Notes: a model not told the origin generated them from the letters alone. 50,859 nt of DNA from Staphylococcus intermedius NCTC 11048 (GCF_002902385.1 NZ_PPQH01000043.1:1-50859); one strand, 5' to 3'; counted from the first letter of the stretch, positions 16,865-27,241 are shown. Program-made: numbers and translations.

Positions 16865-17597
16865 CTCATTTCTATACTTAACGCGATTAAACACGCAAAG
16901 AATATTTAGAGACTTCAAGTACGTCTTATTAATCATCGCATTACCCATGTTTTTTTATATCATCTATTCTGAAATTTTCCCACAAAATGCAGCTGTCAAT
17001 GGTATCAGTTGGAAGGAATATTCGCTTATTCCACTCATCTGTTTTGGCATAATGGGGAACGCGATTAATCTATTAGGGACAAAGGTAGCGAATGAGAAAA
17101 GTGATAACTGGTATGCCTATCTGAAGGTGTCTGTGATCAATCCGAATGCGTATATGATGAGTTACTTATTTTCATATTTTCTCATCTCTTTCATCTTTTC
17201 TGTCGCCATGATTTTGTTAGGCTACTTTTATAACGACATTCATATCGCTTTCTATAAGCTTGCAGAAATCGTGATATTGTTGAATGTTTTCAGTTTTGCA
17301 TTTTTGTTTTTAGCATTAATCATTGGCCAACTCGGTTCTGCCGCGCAACCCATAGGAACCATTGTATATTTACTGTTATCATTTCTAGGCGGATTATGGA
17401 TTCCTGTTGATGCCATGCCGAAAAAAATGCAAACGTTTGCTGAAATCTTACCTTCGTATCGATATGGACATATTGGTTGGAGTATTTTAAGCGAGGGACG
17501 TATTCATATTGTGGACGTTGTGTATTTAATAGGTTACGCCATACTGTTCTTCATCATCTTTTTAGTGCTATCGAGGGTAAATGGTAAAAATCAATAA
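16851..17597 (+). CDS. ABC-2 type transporter permease of the LAP cluster
   Basis: A 248-aa membrane protein with six hydrophobic segments (about residues 20-40, 55-75, 95-125, 135-160, 172-192 and 220-240). The PVDAMPKKMQTFAEILPSYR stretch after helix five is typical of ABC-2 permeases. The start is placed at the ATG at 16851, ten bases after AAGGAG, rather than at the TTG at 16845. It is the last gene of the cluster and corresponds in role to SagH/SagI, here as a single permease that would have to act as a dimer. The substrate is presumably the mature azole peptide. Confidence 0.92.
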   Translation: MKKANSFLYLTRLNTQRIFRDFKYVLLIIALPMFFYIIYSEIFPQNAAVNGISWKEYSLIPLICFGIMGNAINLLGTKVANEKSDNWYAYLKVSVINPNAYMMSYLFSYFLISFIFSVAMILLGYFYNDIHIAFYKLAEIVILLNVFSFAFLFLALIIGQLGSAAQPIGTIVYLLLSFLGGLWIPVDAMPKKMQTFAEILPSYRYGHIGWSILSEGRIHIVDVVYLIGYAILFFIIFLVLSRVNGKNQ

Positions 17598-17978
17598 ACG
17601 ATTTAATGGCACGGGTGAAGCAGATTGGCTGCAATGTCCCGATGCTGTATTTAAAATAGGCACCAAAAATAGACGGTTACAAATGTTGTATAGCCTTTGC
17701 TATGTCAGATGTAACCGTCTTTTGTTTGGCTTTAGAGAGGAAAGTGCGTGCGCTATAGTTTATGACTACGTATGAGCGGGTTTTTGAGCTTTATTTTTCT
17801 TGCTTTGAGTTGCATAGGCTACATTTTTTCGAATTTGTTGTATATTATTTATAATTGGAAAGTGTGATTCTATGAGTGCGTCGATTTGAAGCACTTCAAT
17901 GACAAAAGGCAACATTTGTCATAAATCTTTTTCAAGTATAAAATAAGGTGTGTTAAATGTAGAGACGGAGGTGTCTGA
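17598..17978. other. Intergenic stretch closing the LAP cluster, before radA
   Basis: No gene is supported in these 381 bases. A 64-codon frame at 17581-17775 runs through a terminator hairpin and has no ribosome binding site. The stretch holds the cluster terminator, then AT-rich DNA leading to radA. Confidence 0.6.
17671..17727 (+). terminator. LAP cluster terminator
   Basis: AGACGGTTAC (17671-17680) pairs with GTAACCGTCT (17711-17720), followed by TTTGTTT. Inside the long loop, a TATAGC/GCTATG pairing extends the structure. It lies 74 bases after the permease stop. Confidence 0.8.
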
Positions 17979-19349
17979 GTGGCAAAAACGAAAACAATTT
18001 TTGAATGTACGGCCTGTGGTTACCAATCACCTAAATGGATGGGAAAATGTCCGAACTGTGGTGCTTGGAATTCAATGGAAGAATCTTTTGAACAAAAAAC
18101 TGCGAGTCCTAAACACGGTGTAAGAGCGCAAAATACGAGTTCGGCAAAAGTACAAAAGTTGAATGAAATTAAACAAGAACTTGCGCCTCGTATCCAAACA
18201 AATAGTGGTGAGTTGAACCGTGTGCTCGGTGGCGGTATTGTAGAAGGGTCACTCGTACTGATTGGTGGAGATCCAGGGATAGGGAAGTCGACATTGTTGC
18301 TACAAATGTGTGCGGCATTATCTCAAGAAAAAAAGGTGCTCTATATCACTGGGGAAGAATCGCTCAATCAAACAAAAATTAGAGCGGACCGTTTGGATGA
18401 AGATGCGAGCCAATTGAATGTGTTTGCAGAAACGGATTTAATGGTGATTCATGAAGTGGTGAAAAAGGTAGCGCCTGATTTGATTGTAGTGGACTCTATT
18501 CAAACGATTTATCACCCGGAAATTAGTTCGGCGCCTGGCTCTGTGTCGCAAGTTCGTGAAAGTACGCAAAGTTTGATGCATATCGCCAAGCAAATGAATG
18601 TTGCGACGTTTATCGTAGGTCATGTGACGAAAGAAGGCCAAATTGCAGGACCGCGTTTACTTGAACATATGGTGGATACAGTGTTGTATTTCGAAGGCGA
18701 TGAACATCATGCGTATCGTATTTTAAGAGCGGTGAAAAACCGATTTGGCTCTACGAATGAAATGGGCATTTTCGAAATGAAGCAGTCAGGTTTAAAAAGT
18801 GTGCTCAATCCGTCAGAAATGTTTTTAGAAGAACGGACGACAAATGTTGCAGGTTCGACGATTGTCGCAACAATGGAAGGCACACGATCTCTGTTGATTG
18901 AAGTACAAGCGCTTGTGACACCGACGACGTTCAATAATCCAAGACGTATGGCGACAGGTATTGATCATAATCGCCTCAGTTTGTTGATGGCAGTGTTAGA
19001 GAAAAAAGAAGGCTATTTATTGCAACAACAAGATGCCTACATTAAAGTTGCAGGGGGCGTAAGGTTGTCTGAACCAGCAGTAGACTTAGGTATTGTCATT
19101 GCTACAGCTTCTAGTTTTAAAGACCAAGCCGTCGATGGCCTCGATTGTTATATTGGTGAGGTGGGCTTGACTGGTGAGGTCCGTCGTGTTTCAAGAATTG
19201 AGCAACGTGTGCAAGAAGCAGCAAAACTAGGCTTCAAGCGTGTGATTATCCCTAAAAACAATATAGGTGGATGGCAATTTCCAGAAGGTATTGAAGTGAT
19301 AGGTGTGACTTCTGTAAATGAAGCATTGAAATACGCATTAAAAAAATAG
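17979..19349 (+). CDS. radA: DNA repair protein RadA
   Basis: A 456-aa RecA-like branch-migration helicase used in recombination. It has an N-terminal C4 zinc finger (Cys10, Cys13, Cys24, Cys27), Walker [11 protein letters not shown] (96-105), the RadA-specific KNRFG motif near residue 250 and a C-terminal Lon-protease-like domain. It begins with GTG at 17979, with GGAGGTG about six bases upstream. In many Firmicutes it follows clpC directly; here the LAP island lies between them. Unlike in Bacillus, disA does not follow. Confidence 0.97.
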   Translation: MAKTKTIFECTACGYQSPKWMGKCPNCGAWNSMEESFEQKTASPKHGVRAQNTSSAKVQKLNEIKQELAPRIQTNSGELNRVLGGGIVEGSLVLIGGDPGIGKSTLLLQMCAALSQEKKVLYITGEESLNQTKIRADRLDEDASQLNVFAETDLMVIHEVVKKVAPDLIVVDSIQTIYHPEISSAPGSVSQVRESTQSLMHIAKQMNVATFIVGHVTKEGQIAGPRLLEHMVDTVLYFEGDEHHAYRILRAVKNRFGSTNEMGIFEMKQSGLKSVLNPSEMFLEERTTNVAGSTIVATMEGTRSLLIEVQALVTPTTFNNPRRMATGIDHNRLSLLMAVLEKKEGYLLQQQDAYIKVAGGVRLSEPAVDLGIVIATASSFKDQAVDGLDCYIGEVGLTGEVRRVSRIEQRVQEAAKLGFKRVIIPKNNIGGWQFPEGIEVIGVTSVNEALKYALKK

Positions 19350-19367
19350 AAAGGAGGGATGATAGAG

Positions 19368-20429
19368 ATGAACTTTATTAAATTATTAGTGATTTTGTCT
19401 TATATTATTATCGGTAGTGTGTTAGGCATCCTCTTAATCCCTGCTGTCATGATTGATTTTAATGTCAGTCACCCTCCAATGTTAGAGAATAGTTACGCGA
19501 CATCGTTAATCGGCATTGCCATTATGTTTTTGTTGTTTGGTTGGTTTATTCCCCGTATTGCATATGCGATGAAAGACTTAGAACAATTCATTTTAGGCTA
19601 TAGTGCTATTGAAATCATCTTCGCTACGATTGGCTTGTTTATGGGGTTGCTCATATCGGTCATGATTTCCTTTATCCTTGAATTTATTGGGACAGATTTG
19701 ATTAATCGTATCGTCCCTATCTTACTTACATTAAGTTTAAGTTATCTCGGTTTCCAATTTGGTCTGAAAAAGCGTGATGAAATGCTGTTGTTTTTACCAG
19801 AAAACATGGCACGTTCGATGGCGATTAATGCCCGCAATGCTGTGCCGAAAATTATCGATACGAGTGCAATTATTGATGGCCGTATTTTAAAAATTATGGA
19901 AGCGGGATTTATTGATGGTGAAATTCTTATCCCTCAAGGTGTCATTAATGAACTACAAGTGGTTGCAGATGCAAATGATAGCATTAAACGTGACAAAGGG
20001 CGACGTGGTTTGGAAATTTTGAATGCAATTCATCTATCGAAGCATCCGACGCGTATTATTCACCCACAGCGTACGCATCAAGACATTGATGATTTAATTG
20101 TGAGACTTGCGCAACATTATCGCGCGCACGTGATTACGACGGATTATAATTTGAACAAAGTATGTAGTATTCAGGGCATCAAAGTGTTAAATGTGAATGA
20201 TTTATCTGATGCGATTCGACCTGAAGTGCATCAAGGTGATCGTTTTGATTTGATGATTACAAAAGTTGGGAAAGAACCAGGTCAAGGTGTCGGTTATTTT
20301 GATGATGGCACAATGGTAGTCGTGGATGATGCGAAACAATATGTGAATCAAATCATTACACTTGAAGTGATCAGCATGTTACAAACTGCATCCGGTCGAA
20401 TTATTTTTGCGAAGAAGGTGGAAGCATAA
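19368..20429 (+). CDS. YacL-family PIN/TRAM-domain membrane protein
   Basis: A 353-aa protein with four N-terminal membrane helices (residues 1-140), a PIN nuclease domain beginning at KIIDTSAIIDGRI with the conserved acidic residues, and a C-terminal TRAM RNA-binding domain (VGKEPGQGVGYFDDGTMVVVDD). A membrane-anchored RNase role is inferred from the domains; its substrate is not known to me. The ATG at 19368 is chosen because GGAGGG ends at 19358, too close to the alternative ATG at 19359. It sits between radA and ispD, as in Bacillus. Confidence 0.9.
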   Translation: MNFIKLLVILSYIIIGSVLGILLIPAVMIDFNVSHPPMLENSYATSLIGIAIMFLLFGWFIPRIAYAMKDLEQFILGYSAIEIIFATIGLFMGLLISVMISFILEFIGTDLINRIVPILLTLSLSYLGFQFGLKKRDEMLLFLPENMARSMAINARNAVPKIIDTSAIIDGRILKIMEAGFIDGEILIPQGVINELQVVADANDSIKRDKGRRGLEILNAIHLSKHPTRIIHPQRTHQDIDDLIVRLAQHYRAHVITTDYNLNKVCSIQGIKVLNVNDLSDAIRPEVHQGDRFDLMITKVGKEPGQGVGYFDDGTMVVVDDAKQYVNQIITLEVISMLQTASGRIIFAKKVEA

Positions 20430-21128
20430 ATGTCAAGTTATCACGTGATTATACCAGCTGCAGGAACAGGCAGTCGCATGGGGCGTCCCTATAATAAATT
20501 GTTCATTGAAATTGCGGGGCGTCATGTATTAGCGCATACCCTTGCCGTTTTTCAATCCGATGTCCAATGTGAAGGGATTCATTTAGCGATACACGAGAGA
20601 GATCGGGAACAGCTTGAAATATTGACAGCGCCATTTTCAAAAGTAAAAAATCTAATTGTTGGTGGAGACACACGTCAAGATAGTATTCATCAAGTACTTC
20701 AAAACGTTGACTTTACAAATGATGAGATTATTCTCGTACATGATGGCGCGCGTCCATTCGTAACGCATGACACCGTTCATGAAGTAACGGCTGCTATTCA
20801 AACATATGGGGCCGCGATTGTCGGTGTGAAGGCGAAAGATACGATTAAACGCGTGTCCGACCAATTTGTCACAGAAACATTGGATCGTGCGACATTATGG
20901 CAAGTGCAGACGCCTCAAGGTGCGACATTTGAACGCCTTGCTTCAGCCTATGACCATGCCAAAGCGCAACAGATGATGGGGACGGATGATGCCTCATTAA
21001 TCGAAGCGAATGGTCAACGCATTTATATGGTTGAAGGCGATTATGATAATATTAAATTAACGACGGAAGAAGATTTAACATACGCAGAAGCAATTTTAGA
21101 AAAAAGGAGTCGACATCATCATGTTTAG
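20430..21128 (+). CDS. ispD: 2-C-methyl-D-erythritol 4-phosphate cytidylyltransferase (IspD)
   Basis: A 232-aa nucleotidyltransferase of the MEP isoprenoid pathway that joins MEP to CTP. The nucleotide-binding AAGTGSRMG (10-18) with Lys23 is present, as are [10 protein letters not shown] and the TDDASLIE segment. The related TarI/IspD-like teichoic acid enzymes are an alternative, but the directly linked ispF and the ancestral yacL-ispD-ispF-gltX order favour IspD. It starts on the base after the yacL stop and overlaps ispF by eight bases. The MEP pathway is unusual in staphylococci. Confidence 0.94.
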   Translation: MSSYHVIIPAAGTGSRMGRPYNKLFIEIAGRHVLAHTLAVFQSDVQCEGIHLAIHERDREQLEILTAPFSKVKNLIVGGDTRQDSIHQVLQNVDFTNDEIILVHDGARPFVTHDTVHEVTAAIQTYGAAIVGVKAKDTIKRVSDQFVTETLDRATLWQVQTPQGATFERLASAYDHAKAQQMMGTDDASLIEANGQRIYMVEGDYDNIKLTTEEDLTYAEAILEKRSRHHHV

Positions 21129-21612
21129 AGTTGGATTAGGATACGATGTGCACGCATTTGATGCGACACGCCCTTTAATTATTGGCGGGATTGAAGTGCC
21201 ACACACGCATGGTTTGAAAGGACATAGTGATGCGGATGTATTACTACATGCGATTACTGATGCAATGTTAGGGGCATGTGCATTAGGTGATATTGGTAAA
21301 CTATTTCCAGATACAGATCCACAGTTTAAAGATGCAGATTCAAAAAAGTTATTAACAGAAGCGTACGCAGAAGTTCAAAAAGAAGGTTATGTCATTAATA
21401 ACGTTGATGCGACGATTATTGCAGAAAAGCCTAAATTCCGTCCATACATCGATCAAATGCGCGAAGTCATTGCAGGGCTTTTTGCTATCGATGTGAAGCG
21501 CGTGAATGTAAAAGCGACGACGAGCGAAAAGTTAGGTTTTACAGGACGTCAAGAAGGGATTGCCGCTCAAGCGATTGTGTCGTTATCGGCAACAACACCG
21601 TCTCAACTGTGA
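21121..21612 (+). CDS. ispF: 2-C-methyl-D-erythritol 2,4-cyclodiphosphate synthase (IspF)
   Basis: A 163-aa enzyme that cyclises CDP-ME 2-phosphate in the MEP pathway. Metal ligands are visible as Asp9 and His11 (GYDVHAF) and His43 ([12 protein letters not shown]). The C-terminal [20 protein letters not shown] is the CMP-binding family signature. Start ATG at 21121, overlapping ispD, with AAAAGGAGT upstream. It confirms that the neighbouring gene serves isoprenoid synthesis rather than teichoic acid synthesis. Confidence 0.97.
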   Translation: MFRVGLGYDVHAFDATRPLIIGGIEVPHTHGLKGHSDADVLLHAITDAMLGACALGDIGKLFPDTDPQFKDADSKKLLTEAYAEVQKEGYVINNVDATIIAEKPKFRPYIDQMREVIAGLFAIDVKRVNVKATTSEKLGFTGRQEGIAAQAIVSLSATTPSQL

Positions 21613-21633
21613 TATGCATAAATGCGTATGACA

Positions 21634-21642
21634 TGCTATAAT
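21634..21642 (+). promoter_or_regulatory. gltX promoter (extended -10)
   Basis: TGCTATAAT is an extended -10 element 35 bases before the gltX start. The -35 region is weak, as is common for extended -10 promoters. Confidence 0.6.
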
Positions 21643-21676
21643 ATAACAATTGAACAATGAAACAGGAGTGAACGAA

Positions 21677-23131
21677 ATGAGTAACCGAGTGAGAGTAAGA
21701 TATGCGCCAAGTCCAACAGGCTACTTGCATATTGGTAACGCACGTACGGCATTATTTAACTATTTATTTGCGAAACATTATGATGGTGATTTTGTCATTC
21801 GTATTGAAGATACAGATTCTAAACGTAACTTAGCGGACGGTGAATCGTCACAGTTCGATAATTTGAAATGGCTAGGTCTAGATTGGGACGAATCTGTAGA
21901 TAAAGACAAAGGCTATGGCCCTTATCGTCAATCAGAACGTGGCGAAATCTATCAACCATTAGTTGAGCAATTATTAGCAGAAGATAAAGCGTACAAATGT
22001 TATATGACTGAAGAAGAGTTAGAGGCAGAACGTCAGGAACAAATTGCACGTGGTGAGATGCCACGTTACGGTGGAAAACATGCGCACTTGACGGAAGAAG
22101 AACGTCAACAGTTTGAAGCGGAAGGACGTAAACCAGCGATTCGTTTCCGTGTGCCACAAAACAAAACATATACGTTCGATGATATGGTCAAAGGGCCTGT
22201 GTCATTCGAATCGGACAACTTCGGCGACTGGGTGATCGTGAAAAAAGATGGTGTGCCAACGTATAACTTTGCAGTTGCAGTGGATGATCATTATATGGAG
22301 ATCTCTGATGTGATTCGTGGTGACGACCACATTTCGAACACACCGAAACAATTAATGATTTACGAAACGTTTGGTTGGGAACCACCACGTTTTGCGCATA
22401 TGACTTTAATCGTCAATGAACAACGTAAAAAGTTAAGTAAACGTGACGGCCAAATTTTACAATTTATCGAGCAATATCGCGATTTAGGTTATTTACCAGA
22501 GGCATTATTTAACTTTATCGCATTGTTAGGTTGGTCTCCAGAAGGTGAAGAAGAGATTTTCTCTAAAGACGAGTTCATCAACATCTTTACTGAAAAGCGT
22601 TTATCGAAATCACCAGCATTTTTCGATAAACAAAAATTAGAGTGGATTAACAACCAATATATGAAAGAAAAAGATGCGGAAACGGTATTTGAAATGACAT
22701 TACCACATATGATTAAAGCAGGTTTATTACCTGAATCACCATCAGAAGCGGAGTTAGATTGGGGCCGCAAATTGGTTGCACTTTATCAAGAACAAATGAG
22801 TTATGCGGGCGAAATTGTACCGCTATCAGAATTATTCTTCCGTGATGAAAAAGAGTTAGATGAAGCATCACAAGAAGTGTTGAACGGTGAACAAGTGCCA
22901 CAATTGATGACAGCATTGTACGGTAAGTTAGAAGCTTTGGAAAACTTTGAAGCTGCTGAAATTAAAAAGATCATCAAAGAAGTGCAAAAAGAAACAGGCA
23001 TTAAAGGAAAACAATTATTTATGCCGATTCGTGTAGCAGTTACAGGCCAAATGCATGGACCTGAGTTGCCAAATACAATGGAAGTATTAGGTAAGGATAA
23101 AGTGCTTCGTCGCATTCAAACCTTATTATAA
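21677..23131 (+). CDS. gltX: Glutamyl-tRNA synthetase
   Basis: A 484-aa class I aminoacyl-tRNA synthetase. The HIGH-type motif is HIGN (18-21) after YAPSPTGYL, and the KMSKS-type loop is KLSKRDG near residue 255. In Gram-positive bacteria without GlnRS this enzyme also charges tRNA-Gln with Glu, as the substrate for GatCAB. The ATG at 21677 is preceded by AGGAGTG; an in-frame ATG at 21650 lies before this site and is unlikely. Confidence 0.97.
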   Translation: MSNRVRVRYAPSPTGYLHIGNARTALFNYLFAKHYDGDFVIRIEDTDSKRNLADGESSQFDNLKWLGLDWDESVDKDKGYGPYRQSERGEIYQPLVEQLLAEDKAYKCYMTEEELEAERQEQIARGEMPRYGGKHAHLTEEERQQFEAEGRKPAIRFRVPQNKTYTFDDMVKGPVSFESDNFGDWVIVKKDGVPTYNFAVAVDDHYMEISDVIRGDDHISNTPKQLMIYETFGWEPPRFAHMTLIVNEQRKKLSKRDGQILQFIEQYRDLGYLPEALFNFIALLGWSPEGEEEIFSKDEFINIFTEKRLSKSPAFFDKQKLEWINNQYMKEKDAETVFEMTLPHMIKAGLLPESPSEAELDWGRKLVALYQEQMSYAGEIVPLSELFFRDEKELDEASQEVLNGEQVPQLMTALYGKLEALENFEAAEIKKIIKEVQKETGIKGKQLFMPIRVAVTGQMHGPELPNTMEVLGKDKVLRRIQTLL

Positions 23132-23156
23132 AAAAGTGTGTGTGCGATTTTCATAC

Positions 23157-23185
23157 TTGATATCGTTTTAAAAATCGACTACTAT
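23157..23185 (+). promoter_or_regulatory. cysE-cysS operon promoter
   Basis: TTGATA (23157-23162) and TACTAT (23180-23185) are separated by 17 bases, just before the T-box leader. Confidence 0.6.
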
Positions 23186-23194
23186 TAAAGTGGA

Positions 23195-23420
23195 TTTGAA
23201 TAGAATAAAGGACAAGTAGACAAATGGCGTGTCAATCAGAGAATGTACGGTTGGTGAGAGTACATCGCAAAATTTGTTGAATGCACCTTTAGGATACGAA
23301 TTGAATAACCAATTGAGTGAGTATATGCATCAACAGTTTCAGCTTTGAACATATACTAATAAGAGTGGAACCGTGCACATTTCGCACCTCTGACATATTT
23401 CATGTTGGAGGTGCTTTTTT
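23195..23420 (+). ncRNA. T-box riboswitch (cysteine specifier) upstream of cysE
   Basis: The canonical T-box AAGAGTGGAACCGTGC is at 23361-23376. It is followed by the terminator pair GCACCTC (23384-23390) and GAGGTGC (23408-23414) with six T. The stem I region has the AGAGA-type bulge and a specifier loop GAATGCACC in which TGC (23282-23284) is a cysteine codon. Uncharged tRNA-Cys would stabilise the antiterminator and switch on serine acetyltransferase and cysteinyl-tRNA synthetase together, which fits the genes downstream. Confidence 0.93.
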
Positions 23421-23538
23421 CAATGCACACCATCTTTTTATGAGGACAATGAAGCTAGGGGTGGGTTGTCCGAGAAAGTTGTTTTTCACTTAGATTACAA
23501 AAATAATGATTGTCATGCTGTTTGAAGGAGGGGTTAAA

Positions 23539-24180
23539 GTGTTCCGACGTATGATGGATGATGTCAAAATGGTATTTGAACAAGATCCAGCAGCACGCTC
23601 AACGATAGAAGTCATTACAACATATGCAGGTTTACATGCGGTTTGGAGTCATTTGATTGCACACCGTTTATATCAAAAGAAACGTTATGTACTTGCGAGA
23701 GCGATTTCTCAAGCTTCTCGATTTTTTACAGGCATTGAAATTCATCCAGGTGCTAAAATTGGTCGCCGCTTATTTATTGACCATGGTATGGGGGTGGTCA
23801 TCGGTGAAACATGTACCATTGGTGATAATGTGACGATATATCAAGGTGTGACATTAGGTGGGACTGGTAAAGAAAAAGGGAAGCGCCATCCTGATATTGG
23901 TGATAATGTCCTCATCGCAGCGGGATCCAAAGTATTAGGTAACATTAAGGTGCATTCCAATGTCAATATCGGTGCCAATTCGGTCGTACTTCAAGATGTT
24001 CCGAGCTATTCTACTGTTGTAGGTATCCCAGGACGCATCGTGAAGCAAGATGGTAGACGTATCGGTAAGACATTTGATCATCTCAACTTACCGGACCCTA
24101 TTTATGAACAACTTAAACAACTTGAACGACAACTTGAACAAACTAAAAATGGAGAGATCAAAGATGATTACATTATATAA
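23539..24180 (+). CDS. cysE: Serine O-acetyltransferase
   Basis: A 213-aa enzyme that acetylates serine with acetyl-CoA, the first step of cysteine synthesis. The C-terminal half is a left-handed beta helix of hexapeptide repeats, including [22 protein letters not shown] and [15 protein letters not shown], with the catalytic His in IDHGMG. The GTG at 23539 gives the family N terminus and has AAGGAGGGG five bases upstream; an earlier ATG at 23506 lies before this site. It overlaps cysS by 17 bases and is under T-box control. Confidence 0.95.
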   Translation: MFRRMMDDVKMVFEQDPAARSTIEVITTYAGLHAVWSHLIAHRLYQKKRYVLARAISQASRFFTGIEIHPGAKIGRRLFIDHGMGVVIGETCTIGDNVTIYQGVTLGGTGKEKGKRHPDIGDNVLIAAGSKVLGNIKVHSNVNIGANSVVLQDVPSYSTVVGIPGRIVKQDGRRIGKTFDHLNLPDPIYEQLKQLERQLEQTKNGEIKDDYII

Positions 24181-25564
24181 TACGTTAACACGTCAAAAAG
24201 AAGTGTTTCAGCCTATCGAACCCGGAAAAGTGAAGATGTATGTGTGTGGTCCAACGGTGTATAACTACATTCATATCGGAAACGCACGCCCAGCGATTAA
24301 TTATGACGTGGTCCGCCGTTACTTTGAATATAAGGGCTATGAAGTGAATTACGTGTCTAACTTTACAGATGTGGATGATAAATTGATTAAACGTTCACAA
24401 GAGTTAGGTGAAACAGTACCAGAGATTGCGGACCGTTTCATTCAAGCCTTTTATGAGGATACAGAAGCCCTTAACGTTAAAAAAGCGACATCCAACCCAC
24501 GCGTGATGGACCATATGGATGACATTATTAAATTTATTAAAAATTTAGTTGATGAAGGTTATGCATATGAAAGTGGTGGCGATGTTTATTTCAGAACACG
24601 CAAATTTGAAGATTATGGTAAATTAAGCCATCAGTCGATTGATGATTTGAAAGTCGGTGCCCGTATTGAGCAAGGTGAAAATAAAGAAGATGCGTTAGAC
24701 TTCACACTTTGGAAAAAGGCGAAACCCGGCGAAATCAGTTGGAACAGTCCATTTGGTGAAGGGCGTCCAGGCTGGCATATCGAATGTTCGGTCATGGCTT
24801 TTGAAAAGTTAGGCCCAACAATCGATATTCATGCGGGGGGAAGCGACCTACAATTCCCGCACCATGAAAACGAGATTGCACAGTCAGAAGCACACAACCA
24901 TGAGACATTTGCGAACTATTGGATGCATAACGGTTTCATCAATATCGATAATAAAAAAATGAGTAAATCGTTAGGAAACTTTATTTTAGTGCACGACATT
25001 ATTAAAGAAGTAGATCCCGATGTGTTACGCTTCTTCATGATTAGTGTGCACTATCGAAGCCCAATCAACTACAATTTAGAGCTTGTAGAAGCGGCGAGAA
25101 GTGGGTTAGAGCGTATTCGTAACAGCTATCAAGCATTGAAAGAACGTGAAGCTGTCGCGACAGATTTAACAGATGACGACGCAATGTTAACGCAAATTGA
25201 TGCGATTTTGACACAGTTTGAAACGGTGATGGATGATGACTTCAACACAGCAAACGCGATTACAGCTTGGTATGATTTAGTGAAGCTTGCGAATAAATAT
25301 TTGTTAGAAGATAATACATCGACAAAAGTTATCCAACGTTTTAAAGAAGTGTTCGCAATCTTTAGTGATGTATTGGGTGTACCGTTAACTTCGAACAAAG
25401 AGGAAGGTTTACTCGACGAAGAAATTGAACAACTGATTGAAGAACGTAATGAAGCGCGTAAAGCGAAAGATTACGCACGTGCTGACGAAATTCGTGATCA
25501 ATTAAAAGCACAAAACATCATTTTAGAAGATACGCCACAAGGTGTGAGATATAAACGTGGATAA
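24164..25564 (+). CDS. cysS: Cysteinyl-tRNA synthetase
   Basis: A 466-aa class I synthetase of the usual length. The zinc-binding Cys28 is in YVCGPTVYN, the HIGH motif is HIGN (37-40), and [10 protein letters not shown] is the KMSKS loop. The start ATG at 24164 lies inside the end of cysE with GGAGAG seven bases upstream. Being in one operon with cysE under a tRNA-Cys-sensing T-box ties charging to cysteine supply. Confidence 0.97.
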   Translation: MITLYNTLTRQKEVFQPIEPGKVKMYVCGPTVYNYIHIGNARPAINYDVVRRYFEYKGYEVNYVSNFTDVDDKLIKRSQELGETVPEIADRFIQAFYEDTEALNVKKATSNPRVMDHMDDIIKFIKNLVDEGYAYESGGDVYFRTRKFEDYGKLSHQSIDDLKVGARIEQGENKEDALDFTLWKKAKPGEISWNSPFGEGRPGWHIECSVMAFEKLGPTIDIHAGGSDLQFPHHENEIAQSEAHNHETFANYWMHNGFINIDNKKMSKSLGNFILVHDIIKEVDPDVLRFFMISVHYRSPINYNLELVEAARSGLERIRNSYQALKEREAVATDLTDDDAMLTQIDAILTQFETVMDDDFNTANAITAWYDLVKLANKYLLEDNTSTKVIQRFKEVFAIFSDVLGVPLTSNKEEGLLDEEIEQLIEERNEARKAKDYARADEIRDQLKAQNIILEDTPQGVRYKRG

Positions 25565-25958
25565 GTCAACAAATGCCAAACTACTCAATCCGCTATCGCT
25601 CGCTTATGTCGGGGATGCGGTGCTTGACCAATATGTCCGTACTTATATTATTTTAAAGCTTCAAAGTAAACCGAATCGTCTGCACCAAGAGGCTAAAAGA
25701 TTTGTATCAGCTAAAAGCCAGGCGGTGACACTGGAACATTTAATCGCGCAAGATTGGTTTAATGAAGAGGAGCTTGCGATTGTGAAGCGTGGACGGAATG
25801 CGAAAAGCTACACGAAAGCGAAAAATACAGATGTCCAGACTTATCGGAAAAGTTCAGGTTTAGAAGCGGTCATTGGATTTTTATATTTAGAGCACCAAGA
25901 AGAAAGATTGGAAGCATTGTTAAAAATGATTGTTGAAAATGTTGAAGAAAGGCGTTGA
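25557..25958 (+). CDS. mrnC: Mini-ribonuclease III
   Basis: A 133-aa RNase III catalytic domain without the dsRNA-binding domain. It matures 23S rRNA ends in Firmicutes. The RNase III signature region [14 protein letters not shown] has the catalytic acid residues, and VSAKSQA and KRGRNAKS match Mini-III. It begins with GTG at 25557 and overlaps the end of cysS by eight bases. The usual Firmicute order cysS-mrnC-rlmB-rae1 is kept. Confidence 0.95.
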   Translation: MDKSTNAKLLNPLSLAYVGDAVLDQYVRTYIILKLQSKPNRLHQEAKRFVSAKSQAVTLEHLIAQDWFNEEELAIVKRGRNAKSYTKAKNTDVQTYRKSSGLEAVIGFLYLEHQEERLEALLKMIVENVEERR

Positions 25959-25963
25959 AATCC

Positions 25964-26713
25964 ATGGACTCGGAAATTATTGTGGGGCGTCATGCAGTGA
26001 GAGAAGCAGTCGTGTCTGGGCATACGATTAATAAAATCTTAATTCAAGAAGGGATTAAGAAGCAGCAAATTGAAGAAATTTTAAAAGCTGCGAAATCATC
26101 AAAACTCGTGGTCCAAACGGTCCCAAAATCAAAATTAGATCAACTTGCGAATGCACCTCATCAAGGTGTTGCGGCATTCGTTGCACCATATGAATATGCA
26201 GATTTGAATCAATTTTTAACAGAACAAGCGCAAAAAGAAAGCTTGTCAACCGTGCTGATTTTAGATGGTTTAGAAGATCCACACAACTTAGGTTCAATTT
26301 TAAGAACAGCTGATGCGACAGGCGTGGATGGGATTATTATTCCTAAGCGTCGTTCGGTCAGTTTGACGCAAACAGTGGCGAAAGCTTCAACAGGTGCGAT
26401 TCAGCATGTGCCTGTGATTCGCGTGACGAACTTGTCACAAACGATGGATGTGTTGAAAGATAAAGGTTATTGGATTGCAGGTGCAGAAGCGAGCAATGCG
26501 ACAGACTACCGCCAAATGCAAGCGGATATGCCGTTAGCCATTGTTATCGGCAGTGAGGGCCAAGGGATGAGTCGGGTTGTGAAAGAGAAATGCGACTTTT
26601 ATATTAAAATTCCTATGGTCGGTCATGTGAACAGTTTAAATGCGTCGGTCGCAGCGAGTTTGATGATGTATGAAGTATTTCGTCAGCGTCATCCTATCGG
26701 CGGTGACAAATAA
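25964..26713 (+). CDS. rlmB: 23S rRNA (guanosine-2'-O-)-methyltransferase RlmB (TrmH family)
   Basis: A 249-aa SPOUT-class methyltransferase. It has an N-terminal L30e-like RNA-binding domain (residues 1-80) and SPOUT motifs: [29 protein letters not shown] and [18 protein letters not shown], which forms the trefoil knot. The ATG at 25964 aligns with family starts; a TTG nine bases earlier is possible. It directly abuts the next gene. Confidence 0.94.
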   Translation: MDSEIIVGRHAVREAVVSGHTINKILIQEGIKKQQIEEILKAAKSSKLVVQTVPKSKLDQLANAPHQGVAAFVAPYEYADLNQFLTEQAQKESLSTVLILDGLEDPHNLGSILRTADATGVDGIIIPKRRSVSLTQTVAKASTGAIQHVPVIRVTNLSQTMDVLKDKGYWIAGAEASNATDYRQMQADMPLAIVIGSEGQGMSRVVKEKCDFYIKIPMVGHVNSLNASVAASLMMYEVFRQRHPIGGDK

Positions 26714-27241
26714 ATGATGAAGGACTATTACGTAATCATAGATGGATATAACATGATTGGTCAGTCCCAAACATTGAGTCGTGTCGCTAGAGAAAGTCTA
26801 GAAGAAGCGAGAGAACAATTGCTTATCGAAATTTCCAACTATAGTGCAGTGACAAAAGGTAAAATTGTCTGTGTGTTTGATGCTTATGATCGTGGCACCC
26901 CGCAATCTGAGTATGAGTATCATGGGGTACATGTCGTATTTACCAAAGAGCACGAAACAGCAGATAGTTTTATCGAGCGCTATGTCTATAATATTTATAA
27001 TAAACATACGACCCATATTACAGTAGTGACGAGTGATATGAGTGAGCAACATGCTATTTTTGGTACAGGTGCTTACCGTTTATCCTCACGTGAAATGTGG
27101 CGCCATTTAAAAGAGAATAAAGACAGTGTGACCAAATCAATGGATGAATTTGGTGAAATGAAGCCACGTACACGTATTCAACTGTCAGAAGAGTTGCTTT
27201 CTGAATTTGAAAAAATAAGACGTGGCGAGTCTCAAGACTAA
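26714..27241 (+). CDS. rae1: NYN-domain endoribonuclease Rae1 (YacP)
   Basis: A 175-aa protein of the PIN-like NYN family. Acidic active-site residues lie in IIDGYNMIG (about 7-15), VFDAYDRG and TVVTSDMSEQH. The B. subtilis homologue cleaves mRNA in the ribosomal A site. Two adjacent ATGs (26714, 26717) are possible starts, immediately after the rlmB stop. The function here rests on family and synteny. Confidence 0.88.
   Translation: MMKDYYVIIDGYNMIGQSQTLSRVARESLEEAREQLLIEISNYSAVTKGKIVCVFDAYDRGTPQSEYEYHGVHVVFTKEHETADSFIERYVYNIYNKHTTHITVVTSDMSEQHAIFGTGAYRLSSREMWRHLKENKDSVTKSMDEFGEMKPRTRIQLSEELLSEFEKIRRGESQD

Noticed and set aside
17581..17775. 64-codon frame after the ABC permease
   Set aside because: It overlaps the permease end and passes through the cluster terminator hairpin.
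20430..21128. TarI-type ribitol-phosphate cytidylyltransferase
   Set aside because: The overlap with ispF and the yacL-ispD-ispF-gltX order favour IspD.
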